DNA of 64,000 bases from Pseudoxanthomonas sp. Root65. Its GTDB lineage: Bacteria; Pseudomonadota; Gammaproteobacteria; Xanthomonadales; Xanthomonadaceae. Location of the stretch: NCBI RefSeq assembly GCF_001427635.1, contig NZ_LMHA01000001.1, positions 1,143,501 through 1,207,500 of the forward strand, in the 5' to 3' direction. Below, one piece after another: positions 33,840 through 41,780 of this stretch. The notes below the pieces were generated by a model. That model had not been told where the DNA came from. It was given only the letters and a program-made list of their open reading frames with translations, and did not search any database. The position numbers and the translations under genes were made by a program. Within the stretch, counting starts at the first letter, position 1. Every line of letters starts with the position of its first letter.

Positions 33840-35098
33840 GGTGGCCGGGCGCCACCGCGCGCGTACTGCTGGGTCTCGCGGCCGGCGCCGTCGTCGGCCT
33901 GTCGCTGGCGCAGGGGTCGCCGGGCTCGGCCGCGACTGCCGTTTCCATTGCCCAGCCGATCGGCAAGCTGTGGCTCAGCGGGCTGCAGATGACGGTCGTG
34001 CCGCTGGTGCTGTCGCTGGTGATCCTGGGTGTGGCGACCGCCAGCGATGCCGCCGCCTCCGGACGCGTGGCGCGGCGGGCGATGGTGGTGTTCATTGCGC
34101 TGCTGTCGCTGTTCGCCGCCTATGCGGCCATCGTGGCGCCGCTGGTGCTGGCGATGGTGCCGCCCAGCGAAGCGCTGAAGGCCACCCTGCACGGCACGCT
34201 GCCGGCCGCGGGTGACGTGGCCGCACCGGGACTTGCCGACTGGATCGGCTCCATCGTGCCGAGCAACGCCATCATGGCGGCGGCGCAGGGCGCGATGCTG
34301 CCGGTGGTGGTGTTCGCCCTGTTCTTCGGCTTCGCACTCACGCGCGTGCAGGAGGATCGCCACGCGCAGGTCATCGGCTTCTGCCACGGCATCGCCGACA
34401 CCATGATCGTGATCGTGCGCTGGATGCTGCTGGCCGCGCCGATCGGCGTGTTCGCACTCGTGCTCGCCGTGTGCGCGCAGGCCGGCATCGGGGTGATCGG
34501 TGCGCTTGCGGGCTACATCGCCCTGCAATGCGGCATGTACCTGGGCGCGACGCTGATCTGCTACGTGCTGGTGGCCGTGTTCGCGCGGCAGTCGCCGCTC
34601 GCCTTCGCCAAAGCCATCCTGCCGGCACAGGTGGTCGCCGCGAGCACGCAGTCTTCGCTGGCGTCGTTGCCGGCGATGGTGGAAAGCGCACGCTTCCGCC
34701 TGGGTCATCCGCGCGCCGTTGCGGCACTGGTGCTGCCGATGGCGGTGACGCTGTTTCGCATCACCAGCCCGATCCAGTACATCGTCGCCGCCTGTTTCGT
34801 GGCGTGGGCGTACGGCATCGACGTGAACGCGGTGACGCTGGCCGCCGGTGCGGCGCTGGCGGTGGTGATCAGCTTGGGCTCGATCGGCTTGCCGGGGCAG
34901 GTGAGTTTCATGGCCACGGTGATGCCGGTGACGCAGTCGATGGGCCTGCCCATCGAACCGCTGGGCCTGCTGCTGGCGGTGGACACCATTCCCGATGTGT
35001 TCGCCACCACCGGCAACGTCACCGGCGATCTCACCGCCACCAGCATCGTCGCGCGCCAGTCGCCGGATGCACGCGATGGCGATGGAGACGCCGGGTGA
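33836..35098 (+). CDS. DAACS-family cation symporter
   Basis: A 420-residue inner-membrane transporter of the dicarboxylate/amino acid:cation symporter family. It has about eight helices, the serine-rich hairpin STQSSLASLPAM and the substrate/cation motif VDTIPDVFATTGNVTGDLTAT near the C-terminus, with the family MTVVPLVLSLVI segment early. Relatives such as GltP carry glutamate, aspartate or C4-dicarboxylates. Here it ends an operon that makes L-Ala-D-Glu outside the cell and epimerises it inside, so the cargo may be glutamate, Ala or the dipeptide itself. The start overlaps the preceding stop by four bases. Confidence 0.88.
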   Translation: MRWPGATARVLLGLAAGAVVGLSLAQGSPGSAATAVSIAQPIGKLWLSGLQMTVVPLVLSLVILGVATASDAAASGRVARRAMVVFIALLSLFAAYAAIVAPLVLAMVPPSEALKATLHGTLPAAGDVAAPGLADWIGSIVPSNAIMAAAQGAMLPVVVFALFFGFALTRVQEDRHAQVIGFCHGIADTMIVIVRWMLLAAPIGVFALVLAVCAQAGIGVIGALAGYIALQCGMYLGATLICYVLVAVFARQSPLAFAKAILPAQVVAASTQSSLASLPAMVESARFRLGHPRAVAALVLPMAVTLFRITSPIQYIVAACFVAWAYGIDVNAVTLAAGAALAVVISLGSIGLPGQVSFMATVMPVTQSMGLPIEPLGLLLAVDTIPDVFATTGNVTGDLTATSIVARQSPDARDGDGDAG

Positions 35099-35135
35099 GC
35101 GCCGGCGGCATCGGCGTACCGGTTTGCGACTGATC

Positions 35136-35216
35136 GTCGGCACTTGATCCGTCGCGGCCTGGTGTTGCGACGGCGCGCAACGCGTCAACGCGAACCACGA
35201 TGTATCGAGTGCCGAC
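35136..35216. repeat. Inverted repeat in the gap after the DAACS gene
   Basis: GTCGGCACTTGAT (35136-35148) and ATCGAGTGCCGAC (35204-35216) are complementary at 12 of 13 positions. The 250-bp gap holding them has no gene I can support. It separates the peptidoglycan locus from an IS-derived gene, so it could be part of a decayed mobile element. Confidence 0.45.
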
Positions 35217-35345
35217 CTACTGCTCGCGCAAGATGTGGTGTGCCCACGATCGGATGCGCCCACCGATTGGCTGAGCACGACAATTTCGCACGCCGATCAG
35301 CAGCAATCGGGTCGATTGACCGCATAACCCAACAGGGCTTGATCC

Positions 35346-35768
35346 TCAGAACGGAGTGAATCGAGGCCCTTCGCGTCGGGCGACCGAGGCAGGGTGCCGC
35401 GAATCCAGATAGGTGGCGACAAGCCGCTGCAGCGGATCGGCGATGTCCGCATGCGCGTGCAGCGACGCGATCACTTCGTCCCAGATGCCTTCCTGCGCCC
35501 ATCGCGTGAAGCGGACGTAGACGCTGTGCCATGGCCCCCACATCCGCGGCAGACGCCCCCAGGGTTGCCGGGTAACGGCCACCCACAGCACCGCTTCGAG
35601 AAAGGCCCGTGTTCGCTCACCGTTGACGGCACGCGCACGCACGAGCGGCGGCAGCGTCGCGACGATCGCGTCCCAGCGCGCCTGGTCCAGCTGCACCGCC
35701 GCGAACGCATCGACCATCTCCGCTTCGGCGGCAACGACCCCCTGCTCCCAGCTCCGTTCTTCCATCAT
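35346..35768 (-). CDS. Orphan IS5-type transposase N-terminal domain, DUF4096
   Basis: A 140-residue protein whose central part (WDAIVATLPPLV, then the WVAVTRQPWGRLP and GPWHSVYVRFTRWAQEGIW segments) is the DUF4096 domain normally found at the N-terminus of IS5-family transposases. The catalytic DDE part is absent: after the domain the protein ends in a short unrelated tail. No flanking terminal repeats are evident. The ATG at 35768 follows GGAG. It may be a decayed insertion sequence or a domesticated DNA-binding remnant; an intact ribosome site and open frame favour the latter. Confidence 0.7.
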   Translation of the reverse strand: MMEERSWEQGVVAAEAEMVDAFAAVQLDQARWDAIVATLPPLVRARAVNGERTRAFLEAVLWVAVTRQPWGRLPRMWGPWHSVYVRFTRWAQEGIWDEVIASLHAHADIADPLQRLVATYLDSRHPASVARREGPRFTPF

Positions 35769-36049
35769 CGCGTATCTCCTGACGCCCGGAAAAAACCTGC
35801 GCGTATCCACGCGCTGCGAAATCCATCCGCTTTGTTGCTTGCATCGCCGCGCGGCGGAGAAAGCGGACATCGGTCATGCGTTGACCATGTCCGCGATCAC
35901 GCCTGTGCCAGAAGTTCCCATCACGTCCGGCCAATTTATGTACTGGTCAGTTTGGTATTCAGGAGTTGTTGTGAGCTGAGGCGGATACTTCGCCCACCGC
36001 CGCTTCCCCGAGGCTGCGGACACACAACAACAAGAGAGAAAGACGTCCC

Positions 36050-36634
36050 ATGAAGAAGTCCTTGCTTGCCCTGACCCTGCTGGCTGCCGCCCCGTTCGCT
36101 GCTTCGGCCGCCGAGGGCGTTTCCTACAACTACGTGGAAGGCGGTTACACCGCGACGAACATCGAAGGTCCCGACGCTGATGGTTGGGCGCTGAAGGGCT
36201 CCGTGGCTGTCCACCCGAACTTCCACGTCTTCGCCGACTACAGCTCGCAGGAAGTCGACGACGTCAACGTCGATTTCGACCAGTGGCGCGTCGGCCTCGG
36301 CTACAACCACGAACTGTCGCAGCGCGTGGACTTGCTGACCCGCGTGGCTTACGAGAAGGCCAAGACCGACAGCTTCAGCACGCCGTCCGGTGTGCGCGTG
36401 CCCAGCTTCAGCGCGGATGGCTACAGCGTGGAAGTCGGCGTGAACAGCGCGCTGACCAGCCGCCTCAACGGCTATGCACTGGCCGGCTATGAAGATGGCG
36501 ACGACTACGATGGCGAGTTCTACGGCCGTCTCGGCGCGCAAGTGAAGTTCACCCCGAACTGGAGCGCCTCGGCCGACGTCAAGCTGGTGGACGGCGACAC
36601 CCAGTGGTTCGTGGGTCCGCGTTTCAGCTGGTAA
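36050..36634 (+). CDS. Ax21-family outer-membrane beta-barrel protein
   Basis: A 194-residue protein with a 20-residue signal peptide (cleavage ASA/AEG) and alternating beta strands ending in the aromatic VGPRFSW, as in small outer-membrane barrels. The mature start EGVSYNYVEGGY and the DADGWALKGSVAVHPNFHVF segment identify the Xanthomonas Ax21 family. These proteins leave the cell partly in outer-membrane vesicles; the earlier claim that Ax21 is the XA21 immune elicitor was retracted. About 280 non-coding bases precede the gene, with no promoter I can assign firmly. Confidence 0.9.
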   Translation: MKKSLLALTLLAAAPFAASAAEGVSYNYVEGGYTATNIEGPDADGWALKGSVAVHPNFHVFADYSSQEVDDVNVDFDQWRVGLGYNHELSQRVDLLTRVAYEKAKTDSFSTPSGVRVPSFSADGYSVEVGVNSALTSRLNGYALAGYEDGDDYDGEFYGRLGAQVKFTPNWSASADVKLVDGDTQWFVGPRFSW

Positions 36635-36690
36635 TCCGCAACAGCGTTCCCCGCGACGCGTCCCCCTCTCTCCCCGCGTCGCACCCCAAA

Positions 36691-36718
36691 GCCCGGCCCC
36701 AAGGCCGGGCTTTTCTTT
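36691..36718 (+). terminator. Rho-independent terminator after the Ax21-family gene
   Basis: A perfect 8-bp GCCCGGCC/GGCCGGGC stem with a CCAA loop is followed by TTTTCTTT. Confidence 0.92.
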
Positions 36719-36739
36719 GCCCGCTGCACGGGCGCCGCA

Positions 36740-36766
36740 AAGAAAAAACCCGACGCGAAGCCGGGC
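36740..36766 (-). terminator. Rho-independent terminator after gpsA
   Basis: On the minus strand a CCCGGC/GTCGGG stem (one G-T pair) with a TTCGC loop is followed by TTTTTTCTTT. It faces the Ax21 terminator across about 20 bases. Confidence 0.85.
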
Positions 36767-36792
36767 TTTGTCGTGATGGCGGGCGGACCGTC

Positions 36793-37833
36793 CTACTTGA
36801 ACAGCGTTTCCGGATACTCCGGCTTCTGTTCGCGCGACAGCAGATGCTGCAGGCCATCGCGCGGGGTCAGGTCGCCGTGCAGGACCGCACGCACCGCACT
36901 GGAGATGGGCAGGTCGATGCCATGGCGTTCCGCCTGGCGCATGACTTCGTCGGCGGTCTGCACCGACTCGACCACCTGGCCGATTTCGCGCACCGCATCC
37001 TGCAGCGACTGCCCGCGGCCGAGCGCCAGGCCCAGGCGGCGGTTGCGCGACAGGTCGCCGGTGCAGGTCAGCACCAGGTCGCCCAAGCCGGCCAGGCCCA
37101 TCAGCGTTTCCGGTTTGGCGCCGATGGCGGCGGACAGGCGCAGCATTTCGTTGAGTCCGCGCGTGATCAGGCCGGCGCGGGCGTTGAGGCCCAGCTGCAT
37201 GCCATCGGAGACGCCGGTGGCCACGGCGAGCACGTTCTTCATCGCGCCGCCGAGTTCGGCACCGACCATGTCGTCGCCGGTGTAGGCGCGGAATGCCGGA
37301 CCATGCATCACGTCGGCCACCGCCTGCGCGAACACCGGATCGGCACCGTGCACGGTGACGGCGGTGGGCAGGCCCAGCGCGACTTCCTTGGCGAACGACG
37401 GGCCGGTGACGACCGCGACCGGCACGTCGGGGCCGAGGACTTCTTCGGCGACCTCGTGCAGGAAACGGCCTGAGCCGGTCTCGAAGCCCTTGGTCGCCCA
37501 CGCCACGCCCGCCTTGGCGGGGCGCAACGGCGCCAGCGTGCGGAGGGTTTCGGTGAAGGCGTGCGACGGCACGACCACCAGCACCTGGTCGGCATCGACA
37601 AGTGCCGCCACCAGGTCGGTGGTGGCGCGCAAGGTGTCCGGCAAGGCGATGCCGGGCAAGTAGCGGGTGTTCTCGTGCTGGCCGTCGATGGCGGCCGCGA
37701 CCACCGGGTCGCGACCCCACAGCGTCACGTGGTGCCCGTGCCGCGCCATCAGCGCGGCCAGGGCGGTACCCCAGGATCCGGCGCCCAGCACCGCGATCTT
37801 CAGCACGTCGGCGGATTTCAGGTCTTCAGACAT
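36793..37833 (-). CDS. gpsA: NAD(P)H-dependent glycerol-3-phosphate dehydrogenase
   Basis: A 346-residue GpsA. The dinucleotide motif is [12 protein letters not shown], the catalytic lysine block is [15 protein letters not shown], and the [20 protein letters not shown] segment is the family signature. It reduces dihydroxyacetone phosphate to sn-glycerol-3-phosphate for phospholipid synthesis. It is the last gene of a secretion/lipid operon with secB and a rhodanese gene, a common gammaproteobacterial order. Confidence 0.96.
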   Translation of the reverse strand: MSEDLKSADVLKIAVLGAGSWGTALAALMARHGHHVTLWGRDPVVAAAIDGQHENTRYLPGIALPDTLRATTDLVAALVDADQVLVVVPSHAFTETLRTLAPLRPAKAGVAWATKGFETGSGRFLHEVAEEVLGPDVPVAVVTGPSFAKEVALGLPTAVTVHGADPVFAQAVADVMHGPAFRAYTGDDMVGAELGGAMKNVLAVATGVSDGMQLGLNARAGLITRGLNEMLRLSAAIGAKPETLMGLAGLGDLVLTCTGDLSRNRRLGLALGRGQSLQDAVREIGQVVESVQTADEVMRQAERHGIDLPISSAVRAVLHGDLTPRDGLQHLLSREQKPEYPETLFK

Positions 37834-37885
37834 CCGTCACCCCTGTGTGCGGCAGTGCCGCCCTGACGGGACCGTGCACCGGCGA

Positions 37886-38404
37886 TCAGGCGTTGCCGAC
37901 CGGTTCCGAGTTGGCGAGGGCGGCGTCGCCTCCCTGCGCGGCGCGCTGGCGCAGCGATTCGGCGTACAGCGCCTCGAAGTTGATCGGCTGCAGGAAGAAC
38001 GGCGGGAAGCCGCCGGCCTGCACCAGGTCGCTGACCAGCTGGCGCACGTACGGGAACAGGATGTTCGGGCACTGCGTGCCGAGCAGCACGTCCACGGCCT
38101 GCGCTTCCAGCCCGATCAGGCCGAAGATGCCCGCCTGCTGCACTTCCGCCACGTAGGCGGTCTTGTCGCCGGCCTTGCAGGTCAGGGTCACGCCCAGCAC
38201 GACTTCGAAGGCGTTCTCGCCCAGGCGCTGCACGCGCTGGTTGAGGTTGAGCTGCAGTTCCGGCTGCACGTTCTCGGCGAACACGGCCGGCGCGCCCGGG
38301 GCTTCGAAGGAAACGTCCTTGACGTAGATCTTCTCGACAGTGAAAGCGGGGCCAGCGGCTTCGGCGGCAGGCGCAACCGCGCCGTTGGTGGTCTCGTCGG
38401 ACAT
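37886..38404 (-). CDS. secB: Protein-export chaperone SecB
   Basis: A 172-residue SecB. The core holds [19 protein letters not shown] and [22 protein letters not shown], then [32 protein letters not shown] near the C-terminus. N- and C-terminal extensions are Ala- and Asn-rich. SecB tetramers keep preproteins unfolded for SecA. It lies 52 bp before gpsA and 100 bp after the rhodanese gene. Confidence 0.96.
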   Translation of the reverse strand: MSDETTNGAVAPAAEAAGPAFTVEKIYVKDVSFEAPGAPAVFAENVQPELQLNLNQRVQRLGENAFEVVLGVTLTCKAGDKTAYVAEVQQAGIFGLIGLEAQAVDVLLGTQCPNILFPYVRQLVSDLVQAGGFPPFFLQPINFEALYAESLRQRAAQGGDAALANSEPVGNA

Positions 38405-38504
38405 TTCTTTGACTCCGGAATCTGGATTGCGGCGGTGAATGGAAAGTATGTCATGGCGACACGCGTGGCCCGCTTCAAGGGCGGGTCCGCGGCCACCCGG
38501 GGGC

Positions 38505-38948
38505 TCAGCGGCCCTTGATCAGCGGCAGGTCGGCCTGCTGCCAGGCGGCGATGCCGCCTTCCAGCACGTAAACCTTTTCGAAGCCGGCCTTCTTCAGCCG
38601 ATTGGCGGCGGCGCCGGAGGCCTGCCCGGTACGGCAGACCAGCACCACCGGCTGGGACTTGGCCCCGGCCAGCAGCTTGCTCTCGGGGTCGAAGGCGCTG
38701 GGCAGCACGTTGCGGCTGCCGGCGATGTGGCCCTTTTCGAAGTCGTTGCTCGCCGACAGGTCGATGACCAGCGCGTTTTCGCTGTTGATCAGATGGGTCA
38801 GCTCGGCCGGGCGCAGCGCCTTGTACCCACGGAACAGGCGCGCGACTTCGGTGTAGACGAGGCCGATCGTCAGGGCCACCAGGCCGAGCGACAGGATCTG
38901 GTTGTAGGGAGAACGGGTGGCGAAGGCCAGGACTTCTTCGAAATTCAC
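38505..38948 (-). CDS. Membrane-anchored rhodanese-like protein, YibN type
   Basis: A 147-residue protein with one N-terminal membrane helix (about residues 15-32) and a single rhodanese domain. The active-site loop is CRTGQASG with a reactive Cys, and a [17 protein letters not shown] segment ends the domain. It resembles E. coli YibN, encoded beside secB. Sulfur transfer is possible, but the substrate is unknown. It is probably the first gene of the rhodanese-secB-gpsA operon. Confidence 0.9.
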   Translation of the reverse strand: MNFEEVLAFATRSPYNQILSLGLVALTIGLVYTEVARLFRGYKALRPAELTHLINSENALVIDLSASNDFEKGHIAGSRNVLPSAFDPESKLLAGAKSQPVVLVCRTGQASGAAANRLKKAGFEKVYVLEGGIAAWQQADLPLIKGR

Positions 38949-39011
38949 AGGGTTGGCGATCTTCGAGCGGGCCGCGATTGTCGCACAGGACGCCGACGCG
39001 GCGCCGGACGG

Positions 39012-39434
39012 CTACTCGCCGTTCCACAGGTCCGGCAGGCCCACGACCAGCCACCAGCGCTTGGCTTCCGGGTCCCAGCGCCAGCGCTCGCGGTAGCGCA
39101 TCGTGCGCTCGGCCATGGTGTGCTTGTTGATGACGCGCAGTTCGACGACCCGCTCGACGGTGCCGTCCGGGCCGCCGCTGGTGGTGAGGTCGCGGTAGCC
39201 GGAGATCTGCACCTGCTGGTAGCGCTCGAACTCCAGCTCGGTCATCGGGTGCTCGGCCTGGTAGGCGGGATCGACCAGCTGCCAGGCGGTCTCGAAATCG
39301 CCCCAGCGGATCGCCGCGGCGTAGGCATCCTGCAACGGCTGCAGCTTGCCGCGCTGCAGCCGGCTCTGCGCGGCGGCCGGTACCAGCACCGACAACAGAG
39401 CCATCGCCAGCAGCCACTTCCCGATCCGATGCAT
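39012..39434 (-). CDS. Small exported protein of unknown function
   Basis: A 140-residue protein with a signal peptide (MHRIGKWLLAMALLSVLVPAAAQ) and a compact mature domain: a helical start (LQPLQDAYAAAIRWGDFETAW), then strands ending in a WRWDPEAKRWWLVVGLPDLW motif. The shape recalls NTF2-like or SnoaL-like lipocalin-fold accessory domains, but I do not recognise the family. The start at 39434 fits an AAGGGG site; an ATG 18 bases upstream is possible. Confidence 0.7.
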   Translation of the reverse strand: MHRIGKWLLAMALLSVLVPAAAQSRLQRGKLQPLQDAYAAAIRWGDFETAWQLVDPAYQAEHPMTELEFERYQQVQISGYRDLTTSGGPDGTVERVVELRVINKHTMAERTMRYRERWRWDPEAKRWWLVVGLPDLWNGE

Positions 39435-39461
39435 GCCCGTCCCCTTCGTCATGGCCACATG

Positions 39462-39920
39462 CTACCGCTTCGCGATGGCGACGAAGCGCCCGCTCAGCGT
39501 GGTCGCCATGCCGCCTTCAGGCAGCCGGATGCAGGCCTCCACCTGGATGCGTGCGCGGCCGCGCTGCACCAGCGTGTCGACGAAGGTCTCCGGCGACTGG
39601 CCATCGGCGAAGGACGCGTCGGCCACCAAGTCGCCGTACAGCGGGGCGAGATAGCGGATCTGGCTGTCGGCCACGTACACCTCCGCCTTCAGCCCGGCGA
39701 GGCGCAGCTTCAGCGTCACCAGGCCCCAGCCGGCCACCGTCATCAGCGAGGTCAGGCTGCCGCCGAACGCGTTGCCCTTGTCGTTGACGTTGGCCGACAG
39801 CGGCGCGGTCAGCCGCAGGACCTCGTCGTGGAAGCCGTCGACCTCCACGCCCATCGCCGCCACGGGCGGCATGCCGCGACAGTACTCACGCAGTTCCTGC
39901 AGGGCTTCTTCCGGACGCAT
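39462..39920 (-). CDS. YiiD-C type hotdog thioesterase
   Basis: A 152-residue single-domain hotdog protein. The NVNDKGNAFGGSLTSLMTVAGWG helix and the VADSQIRYLAPLYGDLVADA strand match the thioesterase domain found at the C-terminus of YiiD/FabY-like proteins. Such enzymes cleave acyl thioesters or take part in lipid metabolism. The start at 39920 is 16 bases from the divergent hemD start, so promoters must lie inside one or both coding regions. Confidence 0.82.
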   Translation of the reverse strand: MRPEEALQELREYCRGMPPVAAMGVEVDGFHDEVLRLTAPLSANVNDKGNAFGGSLTSLMTVAGWGLVTLKLRLAGLKAEVYVADSQIRYLAPLYGDLVADASFADGQSPETFVDTLVQRGRARIQVEACIRLPEGGMATTLSGRFVAIAKR

Positions 39921-39936
39921 CACTCATAATCCATGC

Positions 39937-40707
39937 ATGGGACATCCAACGCCGCCGGCATGGTACGTCATCTCGCTGCGGCCCCAGGGCGGCCACGATG
40001 CGTTGAGGCGTGCCGCGCGTCGACACGGTGCGGGCCTGTTGGCGCTCTCGCCATGGCGCATCCGCCACTGCGACGACGATGCCACGCGCGCCGCCCTGCG
40101 TGCCGCACTGGACTGCGACATCGTCGTCGTCACCAGCCCCGCCGCCGTCGCCGCGGCCCGGGCGCTGCAGCCGCTGGCGGCGCGTGCGGGACAGCACTGG
40201 CTGGCGGTCGGCAGCGGCACGGCGGCGGCGTTGCGGCGGGCCGGCGTGGACCAGGTCGAGTTCCCCGCCCGCATGGACAGCGAGGGGCTGCTCGCCCTGC
40301 CCGGGCTGGCCGACCTGCGCGGCAGGCGGCTCGGTTTCATCACCGCACCGGACGGACGCAATCTGCTGGTGCCCACGCTGGAAGCCCGCGGCGCGACGGT
40401 GGATCGCGCCGAGGTGTACCGACGCCAATCCCTTCCCTTGACGGCGCGCGCCCTCGAGGGGTTGGCCGCGCTGCAGGCACCGGCCTGCCTGCTGCTCAGC
40501 AGCGGCGGCGCCTTGCAGGAGGTACTGGCGCAGCTGCCGCCGCCGCTGGCCGGACGGTTCAGGGCGATGCCGGTCGTGGCCGCCAGCGAACGCCTGGCGC
40601 GGGCGGCGGAAGAGGCCGGCTTTGCGCGTGTCGTCCTCGCCGACGGCCCGCGCCCCGCGCAACTGATGAAGGCGGCGTGCACGATCGGACCCACGGGCAT
40701 CCGGTAG
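39937..40707 (+). CDS. hemD: Uroporphyrinogen-III synthase
   Basis: A 256-residue HemD-type protein. It has the two-lobed pattern YVISLRPQGGHDALRRAARR and VVVTSPAAVAAA in lobe one, VGSGTAAALRRAGVD at the hinge, and LLLSSGGALQEVL and VAASERLARAAEEAGF in lobe two. It closes hydroxymethylbilane with inversion of ring D. Sequence conservation in this family is low, but the following hemX and hemY genes secure the call. Confidence 0.9.
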   Translation: MGHPTPPAWYVISLRPQGGHDALRRAARRHGAGLLALSPWRIRHCDDDATRAALRAALDCDIVVVTSPAAVAAARALQPLAARAGQHWLAVGSGTAAALRRAGVDQVEFPARMDSEGLLALPGLADLRGRRLGFITAPDGRNLLVPTLEARGATVDRAEVYRRQSLPLTARALEGLAALQAPACLLLSSGGALQEVLAQLPPPLAGRFRAMPVVAASERLARAAEEAGFARVVLADGPRPAQLMKAACTIGPTGIR

Positions 40708-40751
40708 CATCTGCGGCGCCCATCACGTTTTGCCTGCAGCCAAGGAAGCCT

Positions 40752-41780
40752 GTGAACGACCAGCCCTCTGCTTCGCCCCGCCCCGGCCCTGGGGCACGAC
40801 TCGTGGCCGTCGCGCTGGCGGTGATCGTCGTCGGCATCGGCGCCTGGCGTGGCTGGGCGTGGTGGCAAGCGCGCAGTGCGCACGCGCAGACGGAACAGTC
40901 GGCGACCGAGCTGCGCCTGGAGGCACTGGAGTCCCGCACCGACGGGCTGCGCCGCGACCAGCGCGCGCAGGCGCAGCGCCTGCTCGATGTCGCAGCCACC
41001 AACCGCGTGCTGCGCGACGAAGTCCTCGGTCTCGGCCAGCGCGGCGCACTGCTGGAAGAGAGCGTCGCCAAGCTCACCGATCCCACCCGGCATGGCGCGC
41101 AGGCGCTGCGTCTGGACGAGGTGGAACTGCTGCTCTCGCAGGCCGCGCAGCGGCTGGACATCGCCCACGACCTCGCCGGCGCGCGGCGCGCGTATGCCCT
41201 GGCGGCCGGCGCGCTCGACGGCATCGACGACCATCGCCTGCTCAACCTGAAACAGGCGCTGGCGCAGGAACGGACGGCGCTGGATGCCCTGGGTGACGGT
41301 CCGCAGGCCGATGCATCGAAGCGCCTGGAGGCGATCGTCGCCGCACTGCCCGGCCTGCCGCGCGAACCGGGCGAGCCGGTCGGCGCCTCGCCACGCCCGA
41401 CCTGGCAGCGCTGGCTGGCGCCGCTGGTCGATGTCCGCCCCACACGCGACACCACCCTGGTGGCGCCGGACGAACGTACCACCGCCGACGCGGCGCTGCA
41501 GATCGAGATCAGCCTGGCGCGCGCCGCGCTGGAGCGCCGCGACGAGGCGGCTTGGCGCGCCGCGCTGGCGCGCATCGATGGCTGGTTGCCGCGGTTGTGG
41601 CCGGATTCACCCGAACGACGGCAGGTTCACGCGCAGGTGCGCACATTGCAGACGATGTCGGCACCGCCTCGTCCCACGGAGCTGGGCAGCACACTCCAAC
41701 AGCTGCGCATGTTGCGCAGCGCCGGCCTGCGACTGCAGGCGCCGACGCCATCCTTGGAGACGCCGGAGGTCACGCCATGA
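40752..41780 (+). CDS. hemX: HemX-type membrane protein
   Basis: A 342-residue protein with one N-terminal membrane helix (about residues 18-36) and a long coiled-coil periplasmic region (from AQTEQSATELRLEALE to about residue 125), followed by a globular part. This is the HemX pattern; the protein is often annotated as an uroporphyrinogen methyltransferase, but it lacks that domain here. Its role is probably to scaffold haem enzymes. The start is GTG with AAGGA six bases upstream. Confidence 0.85.
   Translation: MNDQPSASPRPGPGARLVAVALAVIVVGIGAWRGWAWWQARSAHAQTEQSATELRLEALESRTDGLRRDQRAQAQRLLDVAATNRVLRDEVLGLGQRGALLEESVAKLTDPTRHGAQALRLDEVELLLSQAAQRLDIAHDLAGARRAYALAAGALDGIDDHRLLNLKQALAQERTALDALGDGPQADASKRLEAIVAALPGLPREPGEPVGASPRPTWQRWLAPLVDVRPTRDTTLVAPDERTTADAALQIEISLARAALERRDEAAWRAALARIDGWLPRLWPDSPERRQVHAQVRTLQTMSAPPRPTELGSTLQQLRMLRSAGLRLQAPTPSLETPEVTP

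Noticed and set aside
33593..35278. A minus-strand frame of 561 codons over the YkuD-fold and symporter genes
   Set aside because: The plus-strand genes overlap each other in the tight manner of an operon and have clear motifs; the antisense frame is His/Arg/Gln-rich noise.
35346..35768. A complete insertion sequence around the DUF4096 gene
   Set aside because: The catalytic DDE domain is missing and I found no terminal inverted repeats or target duplication flanking it.
35099..36049. A tRNA or attachment site near the IS-derived gene
   Set aside because: No cloverleaf or CCA-type end could be found in either gap, and there is no integrase.
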